A stretch of DNA of 64,000 nt from an uncultured Alteromonadaceae bacterium (GTDB taxonomy: Bacteria; Pseudomonadota; Gammaproteobacteria; Enterobacterales; Alteromonadaceae), in assembly GCA_947494925.1 (NCBI GenBank), contig CANLWS010000002.1, forward strand, positions 453,861-517,860, in the 5' to 3' direction. This document shows, piece by piece, positions 53,080-62,736 of the stretch. Every line of letters starts with the position of its first letter. Position 1 is the first letter of the stretch. Under the pieces are notes generated by a model. That model did no database searches and was not told where the DNA came from. It saw nothing but the letters and a program-made list of their open reading frames with translations. The position numbers were made by a program, and so were the translations under genes.

Positions 53080-54072
53080 ATGTATCCATATTTGAATAGG
53101 ACGATAATTAAAAAAATGGCAGCCGAACAATTCAAACAGCTACAAAAATATCTGGACTCGCAGGTAATAGGACAATCCACATTAACGCAAAATATTCTGA
53201 TTGCTTTATTGGCTGACGGGCATTTATTGGTTGAAGGTCCACCAGGATTGGCTAAGACAAGAGCGGTCAACGCTTTGGCTAAAGGACTCGAAGGCGACTT
53301 CCATCGCGTTCAGTTTACCCCGGATTTGTTGCCTGCAGATTTGACTGGTACAGATATATACCGACCCGAAACCGGCGAGTTCGTCTTTCAGCAAGGTCCT
53401 TTGTTTCACAATCTTGTGCTGGCTGATGAAATTAACCGGGCGCCTGCTAAAGTTCAGTCGGCACTCTTGGAGGCCATGGCTGAAAGACAAATTACTGTGG
53501 GAAACAAGACCTACCCCTTGTCAGAGTTGTTCTTGGTAATGGCGACGCAAAACCCCATTGAACAAGAAGGCACCTACCCGCTTCCCGAAGCCCAGCTTGA
53601 CCGTTTTCTGATGCATCTTGAAATTGATTATCCCGGTGCCGAAACTGAGCTTGAGATTTTACGTCTGACCCGCGGTGAAGCCATTGGCGAAACTGCGGAA
53701 AAACCCCACCAGATTTCACAAGCTTCAATTTTTGAAGCCCGTAGAGATGTTCTGAAAATTCACTTAGATCCTTCTCTTGAAAATTACCTGGTGCAACTGA
53801 TCATCGCCACGCGGGAAGCCCAGAAATATGATGAAAAACTGGCAAATTGGATAGAGTTTGGCGCCAGTCCCAGGGCAACAATATCATTGGATAAATGTGC
53901 CCGAGCCCATGCTTGGTTGATGGGCCGGGATTTTGTTGGTCCAGACAATATTCAGGCAGTTTTTCACAATGTGTTACGCCACAGAATCTTGCTGAGTTAC
54001 GAAGCTGAAGCAGAAGGAATAACCAGCAACCAGTTGCTCGACCGCATTTTGCAGCTGGTTCCTGTACCATAG
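53080..54072 (+). CDS. moxR: MoxR-family AAA+ ATPase
   Basis: A 330-residue AAA+ chaperone-like ATPase. Walker A GPPGLAKT (about 58-65), Walker B LVLADEINRAP, sensor-1 region FLVMATQNPIEQEGTYPLPEAQLDRF and the arginine-bearing C-terminal lid. MoxR proteins act with von Willebrand factor A proteins in maturation or stress tolerance; the following genes supply DUF58 and VWA partners. The start may instead be ATG 53116 (12 residues shorter). First gene of the bat-type operon. Confidence 0.92.
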   Translation: MYPYLNRTIIKKMAAEQFKQLQKYLDSQVIGQSTLTQNILIALLADGHLLVEGPPGLAKTRAVNALAKGLEGDFHRVQFTPDLLPADLTGTDIYRPETGEFVFQQGPLFHNLVLADEINRAPAKVQSALLEAMAERQITVGNKTYPLSELFLVMATQNPIEQEGTYPLPEAQLDRFLMHLEIDYPGAETELEILRLTRGEAIGETAEKPHQISQASIFEARRDVLKIHLDPSLENYLVQLIIATREAQKYDEKLANWIEFGASPRATISLDKCARAHAWLMGRDFVGPDNIQAVFHNVLRHRILLSYEAEAEGITSNQLLDRILQLVPVP

Positions 54073-54082
54073 AGGACGTCCA

Positions 54083-55042
54083 ATGCAAGATGTACTTAGT
54101 TGGTTGTCCAAGTTTGATGCCGATGGCATTCACCTTAATATAAAGCAGCTCCTGTATTATCAGGCAAAGACCAGCCTGCTGGATCTTTCACCCCGAAAAA
54201 CTATCCAATCAAAATTGGCTGGCAGTTATCTGGCCAAAACCAAAGGCCGCGGGATGGAGTTTGATGAAGCGCGGCACTATCAACCTGGCGATGATATTCG
54301 TGCCATAGACTGGCGCGTGACTGCACGCACGGGTAAAACCCATACCAAGGTTTATCGCGAAGAAAAAGAGCGCCCTATTTTTGTGTTGGCAGACCTGTCA
54401 GCAAGCATGCATTTTGGTACTCAGTTGTTATTCAAGTCTGTACAAGCTGCACATTTAACTTCCCTGATAGCCTGGGCGGCACGGGAAAGAGGCGACCGAA
54501 TCGGCGGATTGATTTTTAATCAGACGCAGCATTTGGAATACAAACCTATGACCCGGCAGAAAGCCGTTTTGTCTTTTTTACATGGGCTATTGGAGTTACA
54601 TAAACCTCACCAGGAAGTTAGCTCCCAAACTGAAACCAGAATGCGATTTTCAGATGCATGTGCCCGATTACGCAGACTCGCCCGCCCAGGTAGTTTGATT
54701 TTTCTGGTGAGCGATTTTCAGCAATTGGACGATAGCGCCAAGCAACATTTAAATCGATTAAGCCGACACTGTGAGATCATTGCCTATCCCCTTAGTGATC
54801 CCTTTGAACATGAATTACCTAACGTAAGAGTGCCACAGCAGGTTGCCGTGACTGACGGCGACGACAGGCAACTGTTGATGTTGGGTGAAGAAAATACTGC
54901 GCGGCAATACCGTGAACAACATACCAAGGCATTTGCAAAGATTGATAAAACCTTAAAAGAGTGTCGTGCCCAGGTCATGCCCATCAGCGCAGCATTGCCA
55001 CTGGAATCACAGTTGAGGGACTTAACAGGAGGGCGAAGATGA
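54083..55042 (+). CDS. DUF58 domain protein (VWA-like)
   Basis: A 319-residue protein. The DUF58 signature GMEFDEARHYQPGDDIRAIDWRVTARTG is at about 52-80, followed by a VWA-like fold with the MIDAS-like FVLADLSASMHFG. Such proteins accompany MoxR ATPases and may be their substrates. GAGG lies 8 bases before the ATG, 10 bp after moxR. Its stop overlaps the next start (ATGA). Confidence 0.9.
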   Translation: MQDVLSWLSKFDADGIHLNIKQLLYYQAKTSLLDLSPRKTIQSKLAGSYLAKTKGRGMEFDEARHYQPGDDIRAIDWRVTARTGKTHTKVYREEKERPIFVLADLSASMHFGTQLLFKSVQAAHLTSLIAWAARERGDRIGGLIFNQTQHLEYKPMTRQKAVLSFLHGLLELHKPHQEVSSQTETRMRFSDACARLRRLARPGSLIFLVSDFQQLDDSAKQHLNRLSRHCEIIAYPLSDPFEHELPNVRVPQQVAVTDGDDRQLLMLGEENTARQYREQHTKAFAKIDKTLKECRAQVMPISAALPLESQLRDLTGGRR

Positions 55043-55539
55043 ACCCTCTTGAACAACTTAGAGATATTCATCTGAGCGAACCAATCGCCCAATGGCCGCC
55101 TGCTTACGGGTGGTGGATACTGTTATTAATGGTTATTGCAGTGGTAATTTTTTCTATCAGTTTTATTGTTCGCCATCGACGTCGTTCAGCGGCCAAGCGG
55201 CAAGCATTGGAAGCCTTGCAGAATATAGATAGAGATACCGATGACTGGCCTCAAAAAGTAAATGGATTGCTAAAAAGGCTGGCGCTGAGTTACTACCCCA
55301 ATGAGCAAGTTGCGAAATTGCATGGCGACGCATGGTTAGCATTTTTAAGCCAGCGTTTACCTGAGGGTAAACGTACAGAATTCGAAACCGCCATGGGTGA
55401 ATTTCTGACGAATCTTTACCAACCGTCTTCTGTTCAGGTCGAAGCTGCTGTTGTTGTCAGACAAACAGAGCTCTGGATTAAGCGCGCTGTACCTCCAAAG
55501 AAAAAACCTTTGATTAGCCCGGAGGTGGATCATGTTTGA
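55039..55539 (+). CDS. DUF4381 single-pass membrane protein
   Basis: A 166-residue protein beginning MNPLEQLRDIHLSEPIAQWPP, the family's typical start, preceded by AGGAGGG. A single membrane helix (about 27-48) is followed by a basic stretch and a cytoplasmic helical domain (LLKRLALSYYPNEQVAKLHGDAWLAFL). The longer upstream frame is rejected. It is standard in moxR/bat operons; function unknown. It overlaps its neighbours on both sides (4 and 8 bp). Confidence 0.9.
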   Translation: MNPLEQLRDIHLSEPIAQWPPAYGWWILLLMVIAVVIFSISFIVRHRRRSAAKRQALEALQNIDRDTDDWPQKVNGLLKRLALSYYPNEQVAKLHGDAWLAFLSQRLPEGKRTEFETAMGEFLTNLYQPSSVQVEAAVVVRQTELWIKRAVPPKKKPLISPEVDHV

Positions 55540-56539
55540 ATTTGCCTGGTGGTGGGCTATTTTTGCCCTGCCCTTGCCTTTATTGGCATTTGCGTTACCA
55601 GCAAAACAACAGACGTTAGGCGCAGCATTGCGAGTACCGGTGTTAACTGCAGGGCTTCAGGGTGAGGTCAAGAAGCCTTCTAAAAGTCGTCTGAATTTAT
55701 TGTTGGCGATATTGGCCTGGATAGCACTGGTGATGGCAGCGGCGCGTCCCCAGTGGTTAGGAGAGCCTGTTAGTATTCCGGCAGAAGGTCGAGATCTGAT
55801 GATAGCGGTCGATTTGTCAGGCAGCATGAAAATAGATGATATGGAAGTTAATGGTCGTCAGGTTGACAGACTAGTGATGATAAAAAGTGTTTTGCGCAAA
55901 TTTATCCAGCGCAGAGTGGGCGATCGCCTCGGTTTGATCTTGTTTGCTGACACGGCCTACCTTCAGGCACCGCTGACGTATGACAGAGATACGGTAGAAA
56001 AATTACTAGGAGAAGCCGTAATTGGTCTGGTGGGAGAACAAACAGCCATTGGCGACGCAATCGGATTGGCAATTAAACGCTTCAAAGGTAGAAATGAGTC
56101 TAATCGCGTTCTGATCCTGTTGACGGATGGACAAAACACGGCTGGTAATATTTCACCTGAGCAGGCTAACGAATTGGCTATTAGTGAAAATGTCACAGTT
56201 TATACGATAGGTGTAGGCGCTGATCAGATGTTGGTGCAAAGCTTCTTTGGGCGTCGTCAGGTAAATCCTTCTCAGGAATTGGACGAAGATATGTTGACAG
56301 AAATAGCTCAGTCTACTGGCGGCCAATATTTTCGTGCCCGCGATGCAGCATCCCTTGAGCAAATCTATGCAACTTTAGATGAATTGGAACCCATTGAGCG
56401 GGAAAGCCGACAAATGCGACCATTGCAATCTTTGTTCTTTTACCCTCTCGGATTTGCCTTGTTGATGACGGTGCTGATTGCGCTACAACCTATTTTACGC
56501 TGGATATTCACAAGGCGGGGAGGAACTGTCAATGATTGA
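55532..56539 (+). CDS. batA: BatA-type VWA-domain membrane protein
   Basis: A 335-residue protein with two N-terminal membrane segments (FEFAWWWAIFALPLPLLAFAL and LNLLLAILAWIALVMAAARP), a VWA domain (about 88-275) with an intact MIDAS DLSGSMK and LLTDGQNTAG, and a C-terminal helix (LFFYPLGFALLMTVLIALQPIL). VWA proteins of this operon are thought to form a membrane complex linked to oxidative or envelope stress tolerance in Bacteroides and others. Overlaps the next gene by 8 bp. Confidence 0.9.
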   Translation: MFEFAWWWAIFALPLPLLAFALPAKQQTLGAALRVPVLTAGLQGEVKKPSKSRLNLLLAILAWIALVMAAARPQWLGEPVSIPAEGRDLMIAVDLSGSMKIDDMEVNGRQVDRLVMIKSVLRKFIQRRVGDRLGLILFADTAYLQAPLTYDRDTVEKLLGEAVIGLVGEQTAIGDAIGLAIKRFKGRNESNRVLILLTDGQNTAGNISPEQANELAISENVTVYTIGVGADQMLVQSFFGRRQVNPSQELDEDMLTEIAQSTGGQYFRARDAASLEQIYATLDELEPIERESRQMRPLQSLFFYPLGFALLMTVLIALQPILRWIFTRRGGTVND

Positions 56540-58355
56540 TATGACGTTGTTTCATTTCCTGCGTCCAGAGTGGCTCATTGCAATTATTCCGTTAATTGTG
56601 TTGCTGGTTTTGGTAGGCAGACTTCACAAACAACAATCTGGCTGGCAATCCGTGCTGGCAGGACACCTCTACCATCATTTGATGACGAGCAAAGACGGCG
56701 GTCGTAAGCGCCCTCCTCTGCTGCTGGTATCAATAGGCTGGCTCCTTGCCGTATTAGCATTGGCGGGCCCGACCTGGGAGCAACTGCCACAACCTGTTTA
56801 TCAACTGAATACAGGAAAAGTTGTCGTCTTGGATATGTCCATGTCCATGCGCTCAACCGATATCAAGCCGGACCGGCTGACCCGTGCAAAATTCAAAGCA
56901 ATAGATCTGATTAATGAAATTTCTGAAGGTGAAACTGGCTTGGTCGCCTATGCAGGAGATGCATTTACTATCAGTCCGTTAAGTTCTGATGGACAAAACC
57001 TCACGACTTTGGTGCCAAGCCTGACACCGGAGATTATGCCCATAGCCGGCAGCGAGCCCTACCTGGGATTAGCATCAGCTATTGACCTGCTAAAAAATGC
57101 GGGATTTCAACAAGGAGAAATATTCCTCATTACTGATGGAATTGAGCAGGATCAACTGGTTGAAATCAGTGAATTAATAAATGACTCCCCCTATCGATTG
57201 TCAATTCTCGGCGTTGGAACAGATGACGGAGCACCAATTCAGCTTGCAAATGGTGAGTTGTTTAAAGACAGTCGAGGGGCAATAGTTATTCCCCGCCTGC
57301 ATGAAAATCTGCTCAAGTCCCTGGCGGGCTCAGGTGGAGGGCGATATGCACCTCTTCAGGCTGATGACAGCGATATAGACTATCTTGTGGATCAGGCGCT
57401 TCTTGACCGAGACACTCAGGATCAAAAGGAGTCAGAAGACCCCACCGGTGATGAATGGAAAGAAGCAGGCCCCTATCTTGCGTTGCTATTGTTGCCCTTG
57501 GCAGCATACGCCTTTCGTCGTGGCTTAATAGCAGTGTTAATGCTCGCTTTTCTTTTGCCCGCAATGACTCCCCCAGCTCATGCAAACTGGTGGGATGATT
57601 TATGGAAAACAGCAGACCAGCAAGGCATGCAATCATTTACTCAGGGTGAATTCGACAATGCGGCTGAACAGTTTAATGATCCCATGTGGCGAGGATCGGC
57701 TGCATACAAAGCAGGCGATTATGAGTCGGCTCTGGAGGCTTTTGAGAAGGTTGACAATCCCCAGGGCCACTATAACAGAGGAAATAGCCTTGCACAGTTA
57801 GGCAAAATCGACGAGGCCATCGCTGCCTATGACGAAGTGTTAAACCGCAATCCTGAACATGAAGATGCTAAGGCGAATAAGGCGTTGCTCGAACAGCAAA
57901 AAGAGCAACAGGAACAACAACAGCAACAGCAAGACCAACAACAAGACCAGCAGGATCAGGACCAACAAAGTCAGGACCAGCAACAACAGGATCAGCAACA
58001 ACAAGATCAAGAACAACAGAACCAGCAAAACTCTGAGGATCAGCAAGATAGTCAGCAGCAACCTCAAGAATCTGATTCTGAAAGTGAGCCTGAACAGAAT
58101 CAGCAAGATGAGCAGGAACAATCAGAACAAGAGCAGAAAGAGTCCGAACAGCCTGAACAAGAAAAACCCATGAATGCTCAGGAAGCAGAAAACCAGGAGC
58201 TCTCCGATGAAGAGAAAGAACAATTGCAAAGATTACAGAATTTACTGCGCAAGGTACCTGACGACCCTGCCTACTTATTGAAACGTAAAATGCTTTTAGA
58301 ACACCAGCAACGTAAACGTGAACGTGCACCTAATCAGAAACAGAGGAATTGGTAG
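56532..58355 (+). CDS. batB: BatB/BatC-type protein: VWA, TPR repeats and Gln/Glu/Asp-rich tail
   Basis: A 607-residue protein. Start MIDMTLFHFLRPEWL follows GGAGGAAC. Two membrane segments, a VWA domain (about 92-280; MIDAS DMSMSMR, ITDGIEQ), another membrane segment (about 315-350), then TPR units (QGHYNRGNSLAQLGKIDEAI). Residues about 450-580 are a low-complexity run of Gln, Asp and Glu, mostly CAA/CAG codons, predicted disordered. It looks like BatB joined to the TPR part of BatC. Overlap by one base with the GTG of the next gene (TAGTG). Confidence 0.9.
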   Translation: MIDMTLFHFLRPEWLIAIIPLIVLLVLVGRLHKQQSGWQSVLAGHLYHHLMTSKDGGRKRPPLLLVSIGWLLAVLALAGPTWEQLPQPVYQLNTGKVVVLDMSMSMRSTDIKPDRLTRAKFKAIDLINEISEGETGLVAYAGDAFTISPLSSDGQNLTTLVPSLTPEIMPIAGSEPYLGLASAIDLLKNAGFQQGEIFLITDGIEQDQLVEISELINDSPYRLSILGVGTDDGAPIQLANGELFKDSRGAIVIPRLHENLLKSLAGSGGGRYAPLQADDSDIDYLVDQALLDRDTQDQKESEDPTGDEWKEAGPYLALLLLPLAAYAFRRGLIAVLMLAFLLPAMTPPAHANWWDDLWKTADQQGMQSFTQGEFDNAAEQFNDPMWRGSAAYKAGDYESALEAFEKVDNPQGHYNRGNSLAQLGKIDEAIAAYDEVLNRNPEHEDAKANKALLEQQKEQQEQQQQQQDQQQDQQDQDQQSQDQQQQDQQQQDQEQQNQQNSEDQQDSQQQPQESDSESEPEQNQQDEQEQSEQEQKESEQPEQEKPMNAQEAENQELSDEEKEQLQRLQNLLRKVPDDPAYLLKRKMLLEHQQRKRERAPNQKQRNW

Positions 58356-60061
58356 TGAAAAGATTCTGGTCAACATTCTTTTTGGTCATCACCGTCATGA
58401 CAGGGTCAATGAGTCAAATTGTGCTCGCCAATGTCACCTCAGTTACCGCTAGCGTCGACAAGAATCCCGCTATGGCGGATGAATCCCTAACCTTGAGGGT
58501 AGTAGCCAACGGCGAAGTGGATCGGAACGACTTTGATCCATCTCCGTTATTGAAAGATTTTGTGGTAGGACGCACATCAGTGAGCAGTCAGACGCAAATG
58601 GTCAATTTCAATACCACGCGCTCAACCACCTGGTCAACGATATTGATCCCCAGGTCAGTAGGTGATTTTACCATCCCCTCCTTTAACGTTGCGGGGCAAT
58701 CCACTCAACCTATAAAAATCAGCATACTAGCTGTCTCCGCAAACCAAAATTCCCAGGGCCGTGATTTGTTTATCACGGCGTCGACCGACACTCCCAAAGT
58801 GTATCTGCAACAACAAATCAAATATACGGTCAAATTACATCTGGCTGTGGATTTGCAACGGGGCAGTTTAGCCGCTCCTCAGCTTGAAAATGCGGATATA
58901 AGGCAAATTGGGAAAGACGCGGAATATACCGATATTATTAACGGTAGACGTTACAGAATAATCGAGCGGACTTTTGCCATTACGCCCCAACAAAGTGGAA
59001 CATATCGGATAAATGGCCCCTTGTTTGAGGGCGAAATTATAGACAATAGCCGGCAGAGTTTTGGCTTCTTTAATCGTACCAAAACCATTAACCGTGTCGG
59101 CCCAAATGTAGATATTGAAGTCCTTCCAATTCCTTCCGGTGTCAATGGGCATTGGATGCCGAGCGAATTTGTGCAACTTGATGAGGAATGGCAACCTGGG
59201 TCAGGAGAATATAGAGTGGGCGATCCAATTACCCGCACGTTAACCTTAACTGCAGTGGGATTAGTTGAAGAGCAATTACCGGAAATATCCAGTCAATATC
59301 CAGTTGAGGTGAAAACCTATCCTGACCAAGCAACAACAGCGACAGTGGAAAGAGACAATACGCTAATCGCACAACGAGTTGAAAACATTGCCATTATTCC
59401 CAGCAAAGCAGGTTCAGTTACTATTCCTGAAGTGGAAGTTCCCTGGTTTAATGTCGTCACACAACAAACTCAGTATGCTCGGCTACCTGCTAAAACGCTG
59501 ACGATACTCCCGGCATTGTCTGACAATCAGACACAACTGCCGGACGAACAAGTAGTGCCTGACAACCTGCAAAGTGAGCGAGATCAGTCTGGTACTCCGC
59601 TTCCAATTGCAGCGGAAACCAATAAATGGTGGCCGATTAGCACGGCTGTCTTCCTATGTCTTTGGATTTTGACTTTAATCTGCTGGGTATTCCAATCAAT
59701 GAGAAGAAAAAGTACCCTGTTAACATCGAATGTCGACGCTGATAGTGGCGAAAATTGGAAAGAGCTGGCAGAAGCATTGAAAACTCATGACGCCAAAGGC
59801 ATTTATCAGCCTCTTACAAGCTGGATGGCCTGGTATTGTGGCGATAGGACAGCTGCACTACCTACCAGTCAGCGAAAAATTGCTGATGAAAAACTCAACG
59901 CTGCGATTAAGACGATGTTTGAACTAGAGTACGGGAATAGCCAGGGCAATTGGAAAAGTGATGAATTGTTGCAGCATCTCGTGCGACTACGTAAATATAA
60001 GTCCCATGTACCGAAAGGGATACAACTAAAAAACTTGTACCCTGGTCAAAGCGAGGCTTAA
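58355..60061 (+). CDS. batD: BatD-type oxygen-tolerance protein
   Basis: A 568-residue exported protein. The GTG start has AGAGGA 8 bases upstream and overlaps the previous stop codon; a TTG two codons earlier is less likely. Signal peptide to about 25 (IVLA), several beta-sandwich (BatD) domains with VTSVTASVDKNPAMADESLTL and a C-terminal membrane helix (WWPISTAVFLCLWILTLICWVF) with a short cytoplasmic tail. It completes the moxR-DUF58-DUF4381-batA-batB-batD operon. Confidence 0.9.
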   Translation: MKRFWSTFFLVITVMTGSMSQIVLANVTSVTASVDKNPAMADESLTLRVVANGEVDRNDFDPSPLLKDFVVGRTSVSSQTQMVNFNTTRSTTWSTILIPRSVGDFTIPSFNVAGQSTQPIKISILAVSANQNSQGRDLFITASTDTPKVYLQQQIKYTVKLHLAVDLQRGSLAAPQLENADIRQIGKDAEYTDIINGRRYRIIERTFAITPQQSGTYRINGPLFEGEIIDNSRQSFGFFNRTKTINRVGPNVDIEVLPIPSGVNGHWMPSEFVQLDEEWQPGSGEYRVGDPITRTLTLTAVGLVEEQLPEISSQYPVEVKTYPDQATTATVERDNTLIAQRVENIAIIPSKAGSVTIPEVEVPWFNVVTQQTQYARLPAKTLTILPALSDNQTQLPDEQVVPDNLQSERDQSGTPLPIAAETNKWWPISTAVFLCLWILTLICWVFQSMRRKSTLLTSNVDADSGENWKELAEALKTHDAKGIYQPLTSWMAWYCGDRTAALPTSQRKIADEKLNAAIKTMFELEYGNSQGNWKSDELLQHLVRLRKYKSHVPKGIQLKNLYPGQSEA

Positions 60062-60083
60062 CAACAGTAACTAAGGAAGGGAA

Positions 60084-61940
60084 ATGCGCACAACCAAATC
60101 TGCACTGCTGACCATTGGAGTTATGTCAGGCTTATTAATAGCATGTTCACCACAGCAGTCATCACTGCAAAATCAGCCTGACAATGCGCCGTTGCAGCAA
60201 GCGAAGCTAACTCAATCTGAAAGTGCGCGACTGATTAAGTTTTTTGAAGAAAGTTACCAACAAGATCTTAAACGGTCACCACAGACGCAAAGTTATCGCG
60301 GATATAAGTGGGATTACGACAAATGGAATGATGTATCCGATGACCACGCTGAAGAATCCAAAAGAATTCGTGAAGAGAGACTAGCGATCCTATCTTCTTT
60401 TGATACTAGCGACCTCAGTCAACAACTGCAGTTGAGTCATCAGATAATGACGCTTGCACTGCAACGACAATCTGCCAACGATGAGTTCAGACACCATCAC
60501 TATGTCATGCATCAATTTTATGGGTTTCACACCCAAATCCCGAGTTTTCTAATCAATATCCATAGAATTTCAGATAAAAAAGACGCACAGGATTACATTG
60601 CCCGACTAATTGCTGTGGACAGTCTTTTTGATCAGGTAATCACCTTGAGCCAAAAAAGGCGCGAGATAGGAGCAATGCCTCCAGGCTGGGTTTATGACCA
60701 GATGATTCAGGCATCTCATAACGTTATTTCGGGGATCCCATTTGAACAAAGCACCACAGAATCCACAATCTGGAAAGACTTCACTGGCAAAGTGGAAAAA
60801 TTGGGCTTGTCAGAATCTGACTCGTCGGAATTAGTCAATTCAGCTCGCACTGCGCTTCTGGGATCAGTATTGCCAGCGTACAAAAAGTTAATTGCCAACC
60901 TTGAAACTGAACGGGAATTAACCCCCGAAGGTGATGGCGTGTGGCGATTGCCTGATGGCGATGCATGGTATCAGAATCGCCTCAACTGGTTTACTACGAC
61001 CAAGCTGAATGCTGATGAAGTTCATCAGATTGGGCTTGATAACGTTGAGCGTATTCATGAATCCATGCGAGACATCATGAAACAGGTCGGTTTCGAAGGT
61101 GATCTCAATGCCTTTTTCGACTTTATGCGCACTGACCAACAGTTTTATTACCCTAGTACCGCCGAAGGCCGCCAACATTACATGGCAAAAGCTACAGCGC
61201 TGATAGCTACCATGGAAGCCAAAATTCCGGAATACTTCGGCCTGACACCTAAAGCCAGAATGACAGTCAAGCGGGTGGAACCCTTCCGTGAAAAGTCAGC
61301 TGGAAAAGCTTTTTACCAAAGTCCTTCGACAGATGGATCCCGACCGGGAACCTATTATGCGAATTTATACAATATGCAGGATATGCCAACCTACCAGATG
61401 GAAGCACTTGCATATCATGAAGGCATTCCTGGCCACCACATGCAAAGAGCAATCGCACAAGAACTGGAAGGTATTCCGGATTTTCAGAAGTACGTGTCTT
61501 TTACTGCCTATACCGAAGGTTGGGGTTTATACACGGAAGAATTAGCTAAAGATATGGGCTTTTATCAGGATCCTTACTCAGATTTTGGCCGTCTTGCCAT
61601 GGAGTTGTGGAGAGCATGCAGGCTAGTGGTAGATACGGGTATTCATGCCAAAAAATGGAGCCGTGAAAAGGCAATTGACTACCTTATCCAGAACACCCCC
61701 AATCCTGAAAACGATGTAGTTAAAGCTATTGAGCGCTATATCGCAATGCCAGGACAGGCAACAGCCTATATGATTGGTAAACTAAAAATAATGGAATTAC
61801 GCGCCTGGTCTCAGAACTATTTAGGTGACAAATTCGATATCAAAGGTTTCCATGATGAAATCTTAAAAGATGGACCTGTTCCTTTAAGCGTTCTTGAAAA
61901 TAAGATAAAGGCGTGGGCCGAAACGTTAAAACAAGGGTAA
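60084..61940 (+). CDS. DUF885 family lipoprotein, putative metallopeptidase
   Basis: A 618-residue protein with lipobox LLIAC (Cys at about 21). The C-terminal half has HEGIPGHHMQ, the DUF885 signature with a HExxxH-like zinc-binding arrangement, and EGWGLYTEELAKDMG with the third-ligand-like Glu. Family members are predicted peptidases of unknown substrate in the cell envelope. AGGAAGGGAA lies before the ATG; it begins 22 bp after batD and may be cotranscribed. Confidence 0.88.
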   Translation: MRTTKSALLTIGVMSGLLIACSPQQSSLQNQPDNAPLQQAKLTQSESARLIKFFEESYQQDLKRSPQTQSYRGYKWDYDKWNDVSDDHAEESKRIREERLAILSSFDTSDLSQQLQLSHQIMTLALQRQSANDEFRHHHYVMHQFYGFHTQIPSFLINIHRISDKKDAQDYIARLIAVDSLFDQVITLSQKRREIGAMPPGWVYDQMIQASHNVISGIPFEQSTTESTIWKDFTGKVEKLGLSESDSSELVNSARTALLGSVLPAYKKLIANLETERELTPEGDGVWRLPDGDAWYQNRLNWFTTTKLNADEVHQIGLDNVERIHESMRDIMKQVGFEGDLNAFFDFMRTDQQFYYPSTAEGRQHYMAKATALIATMEAKIPEYFGLTPKARMTVKRVEPFREKSAGKAFYQSPSTDGSRPGTYYANLYNMQDMPTYQMEALAYHEGIPGHHMQRAIAQELEGIPDFQKYVSFTAYTEGWGLYTEELAKDMGFYQDPYSDFGRLAMELWRACRLVVDTGIHAKKWSREKAIDYLIQNTPNPENDVVKAIERYIAMPGQATAYMIGKLKIMELRAWSQNYLGDKFDIKGFHDEILKDGPVPLSVLENKIKAWAETLKQG

Positions 61941-62053
61941 TACCACCTCTGCATACTGACATCTTGTTTAAAAACCGCTGAATAGATCCTGAGAGAGCGC
62001 TTATTCATGCGGATTGGTATAAACTGCATTGAAGAACGATGACTGACAATTGA

Positions 62054-62090
62054 AAATAGTCCGGTTAATGCTGGACTATTTCACTTTTAG
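62054..62090 (+). terminator. Hairpin after the DUF885 gene
   Basis: AAATAGTCC (62054-62062) and GGACTATTT (62073-62081) pair over 9 bp with a 10-base loop, followed by TCACTTTT. The U-tract is poor, so it is a weak terminator candidate for the moxR/bat operon. Confidence 0.5.
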
Positions 62091-62178
62091 CAAAGAATAA
62101 CTGTGATTCTTTTGTTAGAAATTCCTCCAAGAAATTGGTATAAAATCAAGTAATTAGCAATTAAGGCTGGAAACTAAC

Positions 62179-62736
62179 ATGTTTTCGCGAAAGCAATCAG
62201 CCAATGACTCGGTCTCTGAGGACATGGCAAGTAAACAAAAAAGGTATGAAGCGTTAGTTCACGCGCTACATACTGATATTTACCGTTACGCTTATTGGCT
62301 GGTCAAAGACAAGGCAGTGGCTGAGGATATAGTGCAGGAAACCTTTTTAAGGGCCTGGAAGTCGTTGGATTCTTTGAAAGATGAAAAAGCAGCTAAATCC
62401 TGGTTAATCACTATACTCAGGCGCGAAAATGCCCGACGTTTTGAGCGGAAGCAATTTGATCTTGTTGACATGGATGATGTCTCCTTACCGGACGACAGCC
62501 TTTCAAATGAGACAGAGATCGAACACAGGGAACTGCGCCGACTCATGGCAGGCCTGAGCGAGGAGTATCGTGAACCGTTGATGCTACAAATACTATTTGG
62601 TTATAGCGGAGACGAAATTGCCGAACAACTGGATTTGAACAAAAATACTGTGATGACCCGATTGTTCCGCGCACGAAATCAATTGAAAGAGGCACTAGAG
62701 AAAGCAAATGACAGCAGAGGTATTAGAAATGGATGA
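62179..62736 (+). CDS. ECF-type RNA polymerase sigma factor
   Basis: A 185-residue sigma-70 family factor of the RpoE type. Region 2 is YRYAYWLVKDKAVAEDIVQETFLRAWKSL and region 4 (about 125-175) is LSEEYREPLMLQILFGYSGDEIAEQLDLNKNTVMTRLFRARNQLKE. Its C-terminus overlaps the start of the DUF3379 gene by 8 bp, the usual layout for an ECF sigma with its membrane anti-sigma. A -10-like TATAAA lies about 38 bp before the ATG; no autoregulatory ECF promoter could be recognised. Confidence 0.92.
   Translation: MFSRKQSANDSVSEDMASKQKRYEALVHALHTDIYRYAYWLVKDKAVAEDIVQETFLRAWKSLDSLKDEKAAKSWLITILRRENARRFERKQFDLVDMDDVSLPDDSLSNETEIEHRELRRLMAGLSEEYREPLMLQILFGYSGDEIAEQLDLNKNTVMTRLFRARNQLKEALEKANDSRGIRNG

Noticed and set aside
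57880..58200. Repetitive DNA that at first sight could be a CRISPR-like or tandem array
   Set aside because: No fixed repeat unit or spacers; it is a translated Gln/Glu/Asp run inside batB.
57840..58329. Leu-rich and Val/Pro-rich reading frames antisense to or out of frame with batB
   Set aside because: They are by-products of the CAA/CAG-rich low-complexity tract read in other frames.
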